Positions 38,174-47,441 of a stretch of DNA of 48,584 nt are shown here, piece by piece; within the stretch, counting starts at the first letter, position 1; every line of letters starts with the position of its first letter. A program made the position numbers and the translations under genes. The stretch is taken from the NCBI RefSeq assembly GCF_900176885.1, contig NZ_LT839648.1, forward strand, positions 1,772,948-1,821,531. Direction: 5' to 3'. The stretch comes from Oceanobacillus senegalensis. Lineage in GTDB: Bacteria > Bacillota > Bacilli > Bacillales > Amphibacillaceae. Below the pieces are notes generated by a model. It ran no database searches and had not been told where the DNA came from. It was given only the letters and a program-made list of their open reading frames with translations.

Positions 38174-38398
38174 ATGACTCTTAAGACAGCATCACAGGAT
38201 AATCTAAAAATTATACTAGAAGAATTAGCTGACCGACTTAACGTTGTGAACCGTGGTTTACTAGATGCAGAAGATTACGATTTGGAAAAATATGATGATC
38301 TTAAATTGATGTATGATATCGTGGTTCAAAAAGGCAGACTTAGTGCATCAGAAACACAGGCTTTTGTGGAAGAACTAGCAAAAATAAGGAAAAAATAA
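38174..38398 (+). CDS. DUF1128 family protein (YfkK-like)
   Basis: This is the only gene I support on the plus strand. The 74-residue protein (LEELADRLNVVNRGLL near 18-33 and VQKGRLSASETQAFVEELAKIRKK at the C terminus) resembles the small helical DUF1128/YfkK family of Bacilli, of unknown function. A strong GGAGGAGGGG ribosome site precedes the ATG and a terminator follows the stop, so it looks like a complete free-standing unit. Relatives usually have rnc and smc adjacent, so its presence here, facing the other way, is unusual. Confidence 0.85.
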   Translation: MTLKTASQDNLKIILEELADRLNVVNRGLLDAEDYDLEKYDDLKLMYDIVVQKGRLSASETQAFVEELAKIRKK

Positions 38399-38405
38399 AA
38401 AGCAA

Positions 38406-38436
38406 AGGCTGTTATTCTAGATTGAAATAACAGCCT
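38406..38436 (+). terminator. Terminator of the DUF1128 gene
   Basis: A perfect 11-bp stem (38406-38416 with 38426-38436, AGGCTGTTATT arm) is followed by a T-rich stretch on the plus strand, eight bases after the stop codon. It may also end rnc transcripts from the other side. Confidence 0.8.
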
Positions 38437-38531
38437 CTTCTTTATCTTAAGCTTTATTGCCTCATGTTAAATAATAAAATACTCAATCTAATTGTTCCAT
38501 TGCCACAATCTAATGAAAACCCATTACGATG

Positions 38532-39215
38532 CTATCCATTATATCTGTCCAAGGCCTTTTTAGCAGCACGTTGTTCAGCTTCTTTCTTCGTTCGTCCAAT
38601 TCCTTCACCTAATACTTGTTGTTGTATAAAAACATTCGCAACAAATTCTTTGTTGTGAGAAGGACCCTTTTCCTCGACAATTTTATATTCAATGTTGCCA
38701 TCTTTAAACTGTTGAACATATTCCTGTAGTTGGCTTTTATAATCCATCTCATGCGAAAAAGTACCAGCCTTGATTTTCGGAAAAACATGCTCTTCTAAGA
38801 ATTTTAAAGCTTGTTCGAATCCTTGATCTAGATATAGTGCTCCGAGAAAAGCTTCGAATACATCTGCCAATATAGCAGGCCGTTCTCTACCTCCAGTTTG
38901 TTCTTCACCTTTACCTAACAGTAGGAATTCATCAAAATGTAAATCCAGAGCGAAATTCATAAGAGAAGGCTCGCAAACGATAGCAGCGCGAAGTTTGGTC
39001 ATTTCTCCCTCCGGCATTTTCGTATTACTCCGATAAAGATATTGTGAAACCCCTAATTCAAGAACTGCATCTCCTAAAAATTCCAAACGCTCATTATCCG
39101 AAAATACTTCCTTCCGATGCTCATTCACATAAGATGAATGTGTAAAAGCCCGTTTAATTATATTATGATCATTAAATGAAAGGTTTAATAGCTTTTCCAA
39201 TTGCTCCACATTCAT
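38532..39215 (-). CDS. rnc: Ribonuclease III
   Basis: RNase III cuts double-stranded RNA in rRNA maturation and mRNA turnover. An ATG at 39230 is open in frame, but its codons are themselves the Shine-Dalgarno sequence (GGAGGTGA) for the ATG at 39215, so the latter is the start. The 227-residue protein has the catalytic signature [13 protein letters not shown] near 39-51, a second acidic cluster ([14 protein letters not shown]) and a C-terminal double-stranded RNA-binding domain from about 155 (SQLQEYVQ to AAKKAL). It lies after acpP, as in relatives. Confidence 0.97.
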   Translation of the reverse strand: MNVEQLEKLLNLSFNDHNIIKRAFTHSSYVNEHRKEVFSDNERLEFLGDAVLELGVSQYLYRSNTKMPEGEMTKLRAAIVCEPSLMNFALDLHFDEFLLLGKGEEQTGGRERPAILADVFEAFLGALYLDQGFEQALKFLEEHVFPKIKAGTFSHEMDYKSQLQEYVQQFKDGNIEYKIVEEKGPSHNKEFVANVFIQQQVLGEGIGRTKKEAEQRAAKKALDRYNG

Positions 39216-39243
39216 AGCTGTCACCTCCATCGTTAAAGATAAG

Positions 39244-39271
39244 GAAAGTCTCGCAACAATGCGAGACTTTC
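39244..39271 (-). terminator. Hairpin between acpP and rnc
   Basis: A perfect 11-bp stem (GAAAGTCTCGC with GCGAGACTTTC) and 6-base loop lie between the acpP stop and the rnc start. The following T tract is weak on the minus strand. It probably separates the abundant acpP message from rnc or protects its 3' end. Confidence 0.65.
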
Positions 39272-39294
39272 ACAAAAAATAGGAATTTTACTGT

Positions 39295-39528
39295 TTATTG
39301 TTTACTGTTTATGTAATTAACAGCATCTCCTACTGTATTAATTTTTTCAGCCTCTTCATCAGCGATTTCCATATCAAATTCATCTTCTAATTCCATAACA
39401 AGCTCCACTACGTCTAATGAATCTGCTTCAAGGTCATCTTTAAAAGATGCTTCCATCGTAATTTTTTCTTCTTCTACATCAAGACGATCAACAATAATTG
39501 CTTTCACACGGTCGAATACATCTGCCAT
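39295..39528 (-). CDS. acpP: Acyl carrier protein
   Basis: ACP carries growing acyl chains on phosphopantetheine. The 77-residue acidic protein has the attachment site Ser in [15 protein letters not shown] near 36-50. GGGAGGTGA lies before the ATG. It is the last of the FapR-controlled genes plsX-fabD-fabG-acpP, with a 108-bp gap after fabG and a hairpin after its stop. Confidence 0.98.
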   Translation of the reverse strand: MADVFDRVKAIIVDRLDVEEEKITMEASFKDDLEADSLDVVELVMELEDEFDMEIADEEAEKINTVGDAVNYINSKQ

Positions 39529-39636
39529 CGTGCTTCACCTCCCTTCAAGTTATACTTTCTTACTTTTACTTTTTCCTGCTAGTGTTTAATATTAGCATAA
39601 ATATAAATGAAAGTACTAGTAAAATCTAGCATAGAT

Positions 39637-40377
39637 TTACATCACCATACCACCATCAATATGGATAGTCTGTCCTGTTATATAACTGGCATCATCAGAA
39701 GCAAGGAACCGAACCACTCTAGCAACATCCTCTGGTTGTCCTAGCTTAGCTAATGGGATGACATCAAGCATTGCTTTCTTTTGTTCCTCTGATAGCTCAT
39801 CTGTCATATCTGTTGCGATAAATCCTGGTGCTACAGCATTAACCAAGATGTTTCGGGATGCAAATTCCTTAGCGGTTGTCTTAGTTAAGCCAATTACCCC
39901 CGCTTTTGCTGCTACATAATTCGCTTGACCAGGATTTCCTGCAACACCTACAATGGACGCTACATTAACAATTTTTCCAGCTCTTTGCTTCATCATTTGC
40001 CTTGCTACAGCTTTTGTACAAGTGAAAACACCTTTTAGGTTCGTATTTATAACCTGATCAAACTCTTCTTCTTTCATTCTCATTAATAGATTATCTCTCG
40101 TTATGCCAGCATTATTCACTAGAATGTCTATGCTTCCGAACTGCGTTACAACTTCTTTCATCATTGCTTTTACATCAGCTTCATTAGAAACATCTGCCTG
40201 AATTTTACATGCTTTTACGCCCATATTCTCAATCTCTTCTACAACAGCTTGAGCTTTATCCTCATTGCCTGCATAATTTACCATAACATTTGCACCACAA
40301 CTGGCCAACTCAAGTGCAATCGATCTACCAATTCCACGTGATGCCCCTGTTACCAAAGCATTTTTACCTTGTAGCAT
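39637..40377 (-). CDS. fabG: 3-oxoacyl-ACP reductase FabG
   Basis: FabG reduces 3-ketoacyl-ACP with NADPH in fatty-acid elongation. The 246-residue short-chain dehydrogenase has [12 protein letters not shown] near 10-21, NNAGITRDN near 88-96, the catalytic Ser in VASIVG, and the YxxxK pair in YVAAKAG near 153. Its ATG overlaps the fabD stop as TAATG, showing translational coupling. Confidence 0.98.
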   Translation of the reverse strand: MLQGKNALVTGASRGIGRSIALELASCGANVMVNYAGNEDKAQAVVEEIENMGVKACKIQADVSNEADVKAMMKEVVTQFGSIDILVNNAGITRDNLLMRMKEEEFDQVINTNLKGVFTCTKAVARQMMKQRAGKIVNVASIVGVAGNPGQANYVAAKAGVIGLTKTTAKEFASRNILVNAVAPGFIATDMTDELSEEQKKAMLDVIPLAKLGQPEDVARVVRFLASDDASYITGQTIHIDGGMVM

Positions 40378-41315
40378 TAGTCGTCCTCCCTAAACCATGA
40401 AATAAATTGATTCAATGATTCTATATCTTGTACTGCAAAAGTAGGCATTTTACGATCTATTTTCTTCAGTAAACCAGTAAGGACTTTACCATTACCAATC
40501 TCTACAAATGCATCAACATTAGTATCCATCATTTGACGTATTGATTCTTCAAATCGAACAGGTGAATACAGCTGTTTAATAAGAAGATCTTTAATTTCCC
40601 CTTTGTTTGTTACTGCATCTGCAGAAACATTAGCATAGACAGGAATACGTGCATCATTAAATTCAACCTGATCTAAGTAGTTAGAAAACTTTTCATTAGC
40701 AGCTTCCATTAATCTGGAATGAAAAGGTCCACTTACATTTAATGGTAAAACCCGTTTTGCACCATGTTCTTTTAAGATGGGGGTTGCCTGTTCTATTCCT
40801 TCTCTTGATCCAGAAATAACGATTTGTCCAGGGCAATTTAAATTGGCGATGTCAACGACTTCATCCGTAATTAACTCTAATGCTTGCTCCAATTGTTCCT
40901 GCTTCATACCTAATACAGCAGCCATGGTTCCTTGCCCTTTAGGGAATGCTTCTTCCATTAGTTTACCACGTGTAGCAACTAGTGGTAGGGCACTCTCTAA
41001 TGAAATGGCACCCGAAGCTACTAATGCACTATATTCACCTAAACTGTGGCCAACTGTCATCACTGGTTCAATACCTTCTTTTACTAATAATCGATGCACC
41101 GCAATACTAGATAGTAATAAAGCAGGTTGAGCATTCTCTGTTTCTGTTAATTCCTCTTTTGGCCCCTCAAACATTAATTTCGTTATATCCTTATTCAATA
41201 GTGAGTTTGCTTGCTCAAAAAGCTCTTTCACTTCTGGATAAGAATCATAGAATTCCTTCCCCATTCCAATACTTTGTGAACCTTGTCCCGGAAACATAAA
41301 CGCTACACGTTTCAA
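40377..41315 (-). CDS. fabD: Malonyl-CoA:ACP transacylase FabD
   Basis: FabD transfers malonyl groups from CoA to ACP. The 312-residue protein starts [19 protein letters not shown] and has the nucleophile elbow [11 protein letters not shown] near 91-101 (Ser in GHSLG), the conserved Arg region [14 protein letters not shown], and the catalytic His in SGPFHSRLM near 200. It begins five bases after the plsX stop. Confidence 0.98.
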   Translation of the reverse strand: MKRVAFMFPGQGSQSIGMGKEFYDSYPEVKELFEQANSLLNKDITKLMFEGPKEELTETENAQPALLLSSIAVHRLLVKEGIEPVMTVGHSLGEYSALVASGAISLESALPLVATRGKLMEEAFPKGQGTMAAVLGMKQEQLEQALELITDEVVDIANLNCPGQIVISGSREGIEQATPILKEHGAKRVLPLNVSGPFHSRLMEAANEKFSNYLDQVEFNDARIPVYANVSADAVTNKGEIKDLLIKQLYSPVRFEESIRQMMDTNVDAFVEIGNGKVLTGLLKKIDRKMPTFAVQDIESLNQFISWFREDD

Positions 41316-41320
41316 TTATC

Positions 41321-42319
41321 TCACTCCTTCTCCAAATTCATGGATTCAACCGTTGTTTTAATTGTATTAGTTACATCATGTTCCACCATATGCTTAGCTT
41401 GTTTAATGGCACTAGCAATAGCCTTTTGATTAGATGAACCGTGTGCTTTTATAACAGGTGCTGCAAGACCAAATAATCCTGCACCACCATATTCTGAATA
41501 ATCTAATTTTTCTTTTAATCCTCGTAAATCATTTTTTAAAAGTGCTGCACCAATCTTTGACTTAAACGATGACATCATGGTTTCTTTCAATATCGAAAAA
41601 AGAGTACCTGCCGTACCTTCAATTGTTTTTAAAGCAACATTTCCACTAAAACCATCTGTAACAACTACATCAGCTACTCCGTCTAATAAATCTCTCGCTT
41701 CCACATTTCCTATAAAATTCACCGGTGCATCCTGTAATTGCTTAAATGTTTTTTTTGTAAGATCATTCCCTTTACCATCCTCTGTTCCAACATTTAACAA
41801 ACCAACCTTAGGATTTTTTATGGAACGAACTTTTTCCGAATATACAGAACCCATTATGGCATATTGCACCAAATGATTAGGTTTCGCATCAACGTTCGCA
41901 CCAACATCTAACAGTAAAAAGCCTTTGCCATCCATAGTTGGTAATGTCGGACTTAAAGCTGGCCTGTCTATCCCAGGAATTCTACCGACTACAAATAACC
42001 CGGCACTCATTAATGCTCCTGTATTACCAGCCGAGATACAAGCTTTCGCTCTCCCTTCCTTTACTTCCTTAGCAGTTAGCACAAGGGAAGATTTCTTCTT
42101 TCTTCTTACTGCCCTTACTGGTTCATCATTGCCAGTGATAACCTCATCTGTATGAAGCAAATCAATGTTACGGGAGGAAGTTAAGAAAGGTTTTATTTGG
42201 CTTTCATCACCTATTAATGTTATATGTAAATCCTCTAGCTCTGAGACTGCTTCCATTGCACCTAGTACTATTTCTTTAGGTGCGTGATCGCCTCCCATGG
42301 CATCAATTGCTATTTTCAT
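41321..42319 (-). CDS. plsX: Phosphate acyltransferase PlsX
   Basis: PlsX makes acyl-phosphate from acyl-ACP for phospholipid synthesis. The frame is open well upstream, but the ATG at 42319 ([18 protein letters not shown]) matches the family start and has AAAAGGAGA upstream. It overlaps the 3' end of fapR by 17 bases. The 332-residue protein has [45 protein letters not shown] and [11 protein letters not shown]. It is expressed from the FapR-controlled promoter. Confidence 0.97.
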   Translation of the reverse strand: MKIAIDAMGGDHAPKEIVLGAMEAVSELEDLHITLIGDESQIKPFLTSSRNIDLLHTDEVITGNDEPVRAVRRKKKSSLVLTAKEVKEGRAKACISAGNTGALMSAGLFVVGRIPGIDRPALSPTLPTMDGKGFLLLDVGANVDAKPNHLVQYAIMGSVYSEKVRSIKNPKVGLLNVGTEDGKGNDLTKKTFKQLQDAPVNFIGNVEARDLLDGVADVVVTDGFSGNVALKTIEGTAGTLFSILKETMMSSFKSKIGAALLKNDLRGLKEKLDYSEYGGAGLFGLAAPVIKAHGSSNQKAIASAIKQAKHMVEHDVTNTIKTTVESMNLEKE

Positions 42320-42893
42320 GATCATTTTCTCCTTTTCCTTCATTGGAGCGATACATGTGAAAATCACCTGTAAAGACCTGTTCATTCCCAACAAAACTAT
42401 GTACACGAACAAGCGTTAATCCTTTTTGATTCCCCTCCACTGTTGCTTTTGCAACAACTCTTTCGCCCTCTTTTACCTGCCTCTTAAATTTAATATCTGC
42501 CTTAGCAGTTAATGCAAGTTCATCATTTATCACTGCTACAGCAAGTGAGTTTGCTTGAGCGAATAAATGGTGCCCTCGAGCTATCTTGTTTCTGGAGAAT
42601 ACTAAATCAGAATAAATATCTAAAATGGAAATGGCACGCTTATCCAATTCTAAGTCAATCACTTCACCAATGACTTCTTCCAGTGGTAGCGCTTTAACCG
42701 TTTCATTCCATTGATTCGTGGCTACATACTTAATTCGTTCTCTTAACTCTGGTATGGATAATTCCATACGATCCAATCGAATCGTTTGGATACTAACAGA
42801 AAAAAATTTAGCAAGTTGTTCATCCGTTATAAATGGTGTTTCTTCTATTTTTTCTTTTAGTAATTGTTGTCTTTCTGCCTTTGTTCGTCTCAT
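42303..42893 (-). CDS. fapR: Fatty-acid and phospholipid synthesis repressor FapR
   Basis: FapR represses lipid synthesis genes and is released by malonyl-CoA. The 196-residue protein has an N-terminal helix-turn-helix ([33 protein letters not shown] near 22-54) joined to a hot-dog thioesterase-like domain that binds malonyl-CoA (from about 75; [21 protein letters not shown] near 104-124). It heads the plsX-fabD-fabG-acpP operon and is followed by plsX with an overlap. A FapR-like operator lies upstream, implying autoregulation. The ribosome site is weak. Confidence 0.97.
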   Translation of the reverse strand: MRRTKAERQQLLKEKIEETPFITDEQLAKFFSVSIQTIRLDRMELSIPELRERIKYVATNQWNETVKALPLEEVIGEVIDLELDKRAISILDIYSDLVFSRNKIARGHHLFAQANSLAVAVINDELALTAKADIKFKRQVKEGERVVAKATVEGNQKGLTLVRVHSFVGNEQVFTGDFHMYRSNEGKGENDHENSN

Positions 42894-43042
42894 TTATTCA
42901 TGCACCATCCATTGTCTTCACATTTATCACAATATAACTGCCTGTAAAACCCCACTTCATGAAGCAGGCATCCAGTTAACATATGATTTCATCTATTAAT
43001 CAGTTTGGATGAATGGAACTTCCTGCTGATTGCAATTTCACT

Positions 43043-43093
43043 TTATGACTTGGTACTAACAGTAATATATAATACCATATTAATTTATGCAAG
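43043..43093 (-). promoter_or_regulatory. fapR operon promoter with FapR operator
   Basis: On the minus strand a -35 TTGCAT (43088-43093), an 18-bp spacer and a -10 TATATT (43064-43069) are followed five bases later by TTAGTACCAAGTCATAA (43043-43059). The last is an imperfect palindrome close to the known FapR box (TTAGTACC half site). Its position over the expected start point fits repression. It lies just beyond the recG stop codon. Confidence 0.85.
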
Positions 43094-43095
43094 TA

Positions 43096-45159
43096 TCAAT
43101 CTAATGTTCCTGTTAAAGCAGAATCTTTCTCCAATAATTCCTTCAAGCGAAAATATTCACTATCCCCCTCCAATAAGTTACTTTGGATTATTTCTTGTGC
43201 ATCTTTTCTAGCTGTTTCTAATGCTTTATAATCGTGAACCATATCAGCTACCTTAAACTCAGGAATACCACTCTGCTTCTTACCGAAGAAATCTCCAGGA
43301 CCTCTTAACTTCAAGTCTTGTTCAGAAAGTTCGAATCCATTTGTCGTCTCTGTCATAATACGCATTCTCTCTTTCCCTACCTCCCCCTTCGGATCAGCTA
43401 TTAATATACAATAGCTTTGCTTATCTCCCCTTCCAACTCGTCCACGGAGCTGATGTAATTGAGATAGTCCGAAACGCTCTGCATCATAAATTACCATAAT
43501 CGTAGCATTGGGAACATTAACTCCCACTTCAACGACTGTGGTAGATACAAGAACTTGAATCCGATTTTCAGCAAATTGTTTCATTACTTCTTCTTTTTCA
43601 TTTGATTTGAGCCTTCCATGCATAAGTCCAACCTGAATATGAGAAGGAAAAATTTCTACCAACTGGTGATACAGATCAACAGCATCCTGAATATCTAATT
43701 TATCCGATTCCTCAATCAATGGGCAGATAACATATGCCTGCTCACCCTGAGCTACATGCTTTTCAATCATGCGAAGAATTCGTTCCAACATGTTTTCTTT
43801 TGCCCAATACGTTTCAATTTCCCTTCTTCCCTTAGGCATTTCATCAATAACCGAAACATCCATATCACCAAAAGCCGTGATAGCTAATGTCCTAGGAATT
43901 GGTGTTGCAGTCATGAATAATACATCAGGATATAGTCCCTTGTCTCTTAATGTTCGTCTTTGTTCTACACCAAAACGATGCTGTTCATCAACAATAACAA
44001 AACCCAAATCATTAAAATCAACATCCTCTTGAATCAACGCATGGGTACCAATTAATATATCAATATTATGCTCTTCAATCCCAGCCAAAATTTCCTTTCT
44101 TCTCTTTCCTTTAACGGAACCAGTCAAAAGGGCTAAATTAGCCTGTTTTCCAAATAAATTATTTAGAGATTCAAAATGTTGTTCTGCTAAGATTTCTGTC
44201 GGTACCATAAGAGCTCCTTGTTTGCCTGATGTTACAGATGCAAATAAACCAATTGCTGCTACTGCTGTTTTCCCGGAACCTACATCCCCCTGCAGCAATC
44301 TGTTCATCCGATACGGAGACTTCATGTCCGATAATATCTCATTTAATACTTTTTTCTGTGCATTTGTTAGTTCAAAAGGGAAATCTTGTATAAACGACTG
44401 TACCTTTTGGGGATCATACATTTGAGCATTTCCTTGAGTAGCCTCTTTATTTTTCTTTCGTAACAACTGCATTTTCAACTGGAAAATAAGGAATTCCTCA
44501 AATATAAACCTACGTCTGGCATGTTTCAAGGCAATTCGACTTGGAGGGAAATGCATAGCTTGAATTGCTTTTTTTCTTTCAGGAATTTTATAGGAGGCCA
44601 AATAATTTTTGGGTAAAATTTCTGGAATATCATCTGAATAATTTTCCAATGCCTGTCTAATAATTTTTTTCAGCTTTATATTTGTAATATTTCCCCTTAA
44701 TGAATACATAGGCTGAATTTGTGTTTGATTATCAAATGTTCCCACTTTATAATTACTGACTGTAATTTGCAGCCTATGGGCATCCCATTTCCCTGTAAGT
44801 GTAACAACTGCATCGGGATGGATTTGCTTTTTAGCAAATGCACGATTAAACATAACCGCTTTTATTGCAACTCCCTCCACTTCGACAGTAAAAGTGAGTC
44901 TAGATTTTCTTTTTCCATAGAATTGCAATGTAGGCTCATGCACCACTTTTCCTTCGATTGTAGCCTTATCATCATGGATTAATTCAGCTAGTGGTTTTAA
45001 TTCAAAAACATCGTACCGAGAGGGAAAATAATGAATGAGATCACCAATCGAATGGATGTTTAATAACGCTAAATCATCACTAAACTTTTCTCCTACTCCA
45101 CTTAATTCCGTCACAGAATTATTAAGCACAATTATCACTCTTTCCATAGTACATTCCAT
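43096..45159 (-). CDS. recG: ATP-dependent DNA helicase RecG
   Basis: RecG remodels stalled replication forks and branched DNA. The 687-residue protein has an N-terminal wedge (OB) domain with LSGVGEKFSDDLALLNIHSI and YFPSRYD, Walker A LLQGDVGSGKTAVAA near 283-297, the DEQH box VDEQHRFG, motif III MTATPIPRTLAITAFGD, and the C-terminal QLRGRVGRG motif near 585. Several starts are possible: the first ATG, the ATG four codons on, or a GTG ten codons in; I kept the first. In relatives sdaAA/sdaAB lie upstream; here a repeat and an ABC transporter do. Confidence 0.96.
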   Translation of the reverse strand: MECTMERVIIVLNNSVTELSGVGEKFSDDLALLNIHSIGDLIHYFPSRYDVFELKPLAELIHDDKATIEGKVVHEPTLQFYGKRKSRLTFTVEVEGVAIKAVMFNRAFAKKQIHPDAVVTLTGKWDAHRLQITVSNYKVGTFDNQTQIQPMYSLRGNITNIKLKKIIRQALENYSDDIPEILPKNYLASYKIPERKKAIQAMHFPPSRIALKHARRRFIFEEFLIFQLKMQLLRKKNKEATQGNAQMYDPQKVQSFIQDFPFELTNAQKKVLNEILSDMKSPYRMNRLLQGDVGSGKTAVAAIGLFASVTSGKQGALMVPTEILAEQHFESLNNLFGKQANLALLTGSVKGKRRKEILAGIEEHNIDILIGTHALIQEDVDFNDLGFVIVDEQHRFGVEQRRTLRDKGLYPDVLFMTATPIPRTLAITAFGDMDVSVIDEMPKGRREIETYWAKENMLERILRMIEKHVAQGEQAYVICPLIEESDKLDIQDAVDLYHQLVEIFPSHIQVGLMHGRLKSNEKEEVMKQFAENRIQVLVSTTVVEVGVNVPNATIMVIYDAERFGLSQLHQLRGRVGRGDKQSYCILIADPKGEVGKERMRIMTETTNGFELSEQDLKLRGPGDFFGKKQSGIPEFKVADMVHDYKALETARKDAQEIIQSNLLEGDSEYFRLKELLEKDSALTGTLD

Positions 45160-45354
45160 TTTTTCTCTAATTACCGTACATTGTGCGGACTAATGTAAAT
45201 TATATCAAAAAATCTTTTATTAATCATCGTGAATGGCTTTTTATATGTATGAACGAATTTTGAAATTAAATGAAAATGCCTTTTTGTGAAAGATTTGTTT
45301 TGACGTAATGTAGATAGAATGTGCAGTAACTTCACCTGAAATCTGGAGCTTAAA
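45160..45354. other. Gene-free stretch upstream of recG
   Basis: AT-rich DNA between the recG start and the repeat, with no ORF I can support. It must hold the recG promoter, but I did not find a convincing -35/-10 pair. Confidence 0.4.
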
Positions 45355-45722
45355 TACCGCTGCGGAAATACACTACAGCTTTCCGTGGGAGCTGCTGAGC
45401 CTCCTCCTAGCTAACGCTCTTCATAGTCTCACCTAGGCTTTTCATCCCACTGGAGTCTTCGTGTATTTCCTTCGCTGGTTGGTGCTAAACATCACACACC
45501 TTCTATTTATGTCAAAAATTTATTCACATATTGAATAGTGAATTGGAATGGAGTGCAGTTGCCTCCTTGAAAATACTATCCGCTTTTCTAACGAAGATGT
45601 CATGCTCACGAAGCCTTCCTTGTCCTGTGAATAGCACGTCTATAATGTATTTACGTATCGGTATTATTTATACTATATTGATTTTTAAAGTTACTGCGCA
45701 TTTTCTTTCAATTACGAGATAA
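45355..45722. repeat. Composite intergenic repeat, copy 2 (upstream of recG)
   Basis: The first module (45355-45480) has pairing arms (GGAAATACAC and GTGTATTTCC) around a hairpin-rich centre and matches 31187-31310. The second module (45521-45720) is about 95% identical to 3-205 in the same orientation. Nothing in it looks coding. It sits at the junction between the conserved recG-polC block and an unrelated ABC transporter. Confidence 0.85.
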
Positions 45723-45751
45723 TATACAACAAAGCTCAATCCAAATATTAT

Positions 45752-47437
45752 TTACAATGCATTATCTGCTTTTACTTTAAAGAACTTACTCGAAATAATC
45801 ATGACAATTGCTATTAATCCAACCTGAATCATTCCATAGGCAGCTGCTTGCCCCATATTAAACATCCGTAATTGGTTCATGATTTCAATGGATATCGGTC
45901 GGTTTCCTAATGTATAGAGTAGTACGGATGTTGGGAACTCACCGACCGCTTGCACGAAAGCTAGTAATGTACCACTTAACACACCAGGTAAAATGATAGG
46001 AATAACAACTCTTCTAAATGTATAGAACCATTTGGCACCCAAGTTCTGTGCGGCTTCCTCAATCGAATCATCCATTTGCTCTAATACTGCAGTTGTCGAA
46101 CGAACAACTAATGGAATAAACCTAATAAAGTATGCCAGTGGCAGAATCCAAAAGGTACCTACTAATACTTGACCAAATGAAAATACAGATGGTTCATTAA
46201 ATGCCAACACCATATTCATCCCGACTACCGTTGCAGGTAATACCCACGGGATCATCACAAGAATATCCAATAGGTTTTTCCCGACAAACTTACGCTTAAC
46301 CAATGCATAGGAGGTAATAATTCCAAATACAAATACACCAATACAAGCAATGAAGGACATAATTAAACTATTTCTAACAGGATCCCAGATGTTTGGATCT
46401 TCAAACAGTAAACGATAGTTTTCTAGATTGAACACCTGCGGATACGTTTGCCATGTCCATCCACCTTCTGGAACAAGGGATAAAATAAGTAAGGTTGCGT
46501 GTGGCAATAACAGTACAATCATAGCTAAGATTCCAATTGTCACCATCACCCATTTTAATAATGGGTTACTAACTTCACTACGATGGGCACCTATTCCCTT
46601 ACTTGCCATACGATAATCTTTTCGATTTTGATACCAACGCATAAATAGTAAGAAGGAAATAGAAACCATCGTTAGGACGACAGATTGGGTTGCTGCCATT
46701 TCTAAGTCACCATTAATTTTAGAAAAATAGATTTGCAAACTTAAAACACGAAATCCCCCGGCTAATAAAAATGGTGCACTAAATGATGCCATCGATACCA
46801 TGAAAACAAGTAAAGATGCAGCAACGATACCGGGAGTTAACAATGGAAAAGTAACCTTCCTAAACACCCTAAATCGGTTTGCACCGAGATTATATGCAGA
46901 CTCCTCCAAGGAAGGATCGATATTATTTAATGCCGAAGATGTCGTCATATAAAAATAAGGGTACATCGTATAGGCATGAACAATGAGAATGCCAGAAATT
47001 CCGCCAATGCTAAAGGGTACCTCAGATAAGTTAAATAAGTCCTTCATGATATTCGGAACTAAACCAGCTTCTCCATATAAATACATAAAAGCCATGACAC
47101 CTACTAGGGATGGCAAAACAATAGGCATAATCGCAATCTGTGAGAAAAATATCCTCCCAGGAAAATCATACCGGTTAAAAATGTAGGCTAGTGGAATACC
47201 GATTAACGCACTAAAAAATACGGATAATAGAGATATCCAAACCGAATTCCATAATGCTTCTAAATTGGCTTCTGCTTTTTCTCCAAAAAAGTCTTGATAA
47301 TTCTGTAAGCTAAAGGTTCCCTCTTTTTTAAAACTTTCAATCATGGTTTCAATAGACGGATATAAGACATATCCGACTAGAACAAGAATAATAGGGATTA
47401 ATAGTAGAATGGTTTTTCTTTTTTCAGCATTTAACAT
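45752..47437 (-). CDS. ABC importer permease, two fused membrane domains
   Basis: The 561-residue membrane protein contains two complete binding-protein-dependent permease domains in one chain. The first EAA loop (EESAYNLGANRFRVFRKV near 183-200) and the second (EEAAQNLGAKWFYTFRRV near 470-487) would each contact one ATPase copy. About twelve membrane helices are visible. This fused plan is typical of FbpB/SfuB-type ferric-iron permeases and of 2-aminoethylphosphonate or thiamine permeases, so the substrate cannot be told. It starts four bases after the ATPase gene. The substrate-binding protein is probably beyond the right edge. Confidence 0.9.
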   Translation of the reverse strand: MLNAEKRKTILLLIPIILVLVGYVLYPSIETMIESFKKEGTFSLQNYQDFFGEKAEANLEALWNSVWISLLSVFFSALIGIPLAYIFNRYDFPGRIFFSQIAIMPIVLPSLVGVMAFMYLYGEAGLVPNIMKDLFNLSEVPFSIGGISGILIVHAYTMYPYFYMTTSSALNNIDPSLEESAYNLGANRFRVFRKVTFPLLTPGIVAASLLVFMVSMASFSAPFLLAGGFRVLSLQIYFSKINGDLEMAATQSVVLTMVSISFLLFMRWYQNRKDYRMASKGIGAHRSEVSNPLLKWVMVTIGILAMIVLLLPHATLLILSLVPEGGWTWQTYPQVFNLENYRLLFEDPNIWDPVRNSLIMSFIACIGVFVFGIITSYALVKRKFVGKNLLDILVMIPWVLPATVVGMNMVLAFNEPSVFSFGQVLVGTFWILPLAYFIRFIPLVVRSTTAVLEQMDDSIEEAAQNLGAKWFYTFRRVVIPIILPGVLSGTLLAFVQAVGEFPTSVLLYTLGNRPISIEIMNQLRMFNMGQAAAYGMIQVGLIAIVMIISSKFFKVKADNAL

Positions 47438-47441
47438 GTGA

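Noticed and set aside
42894..43042. A riboswitch in the fapR leader
   Set aside because: There is a short GCCTG/CAGGC pairing near 42940-42970 but no recognisable aptamer; the FapR operator explains the control.
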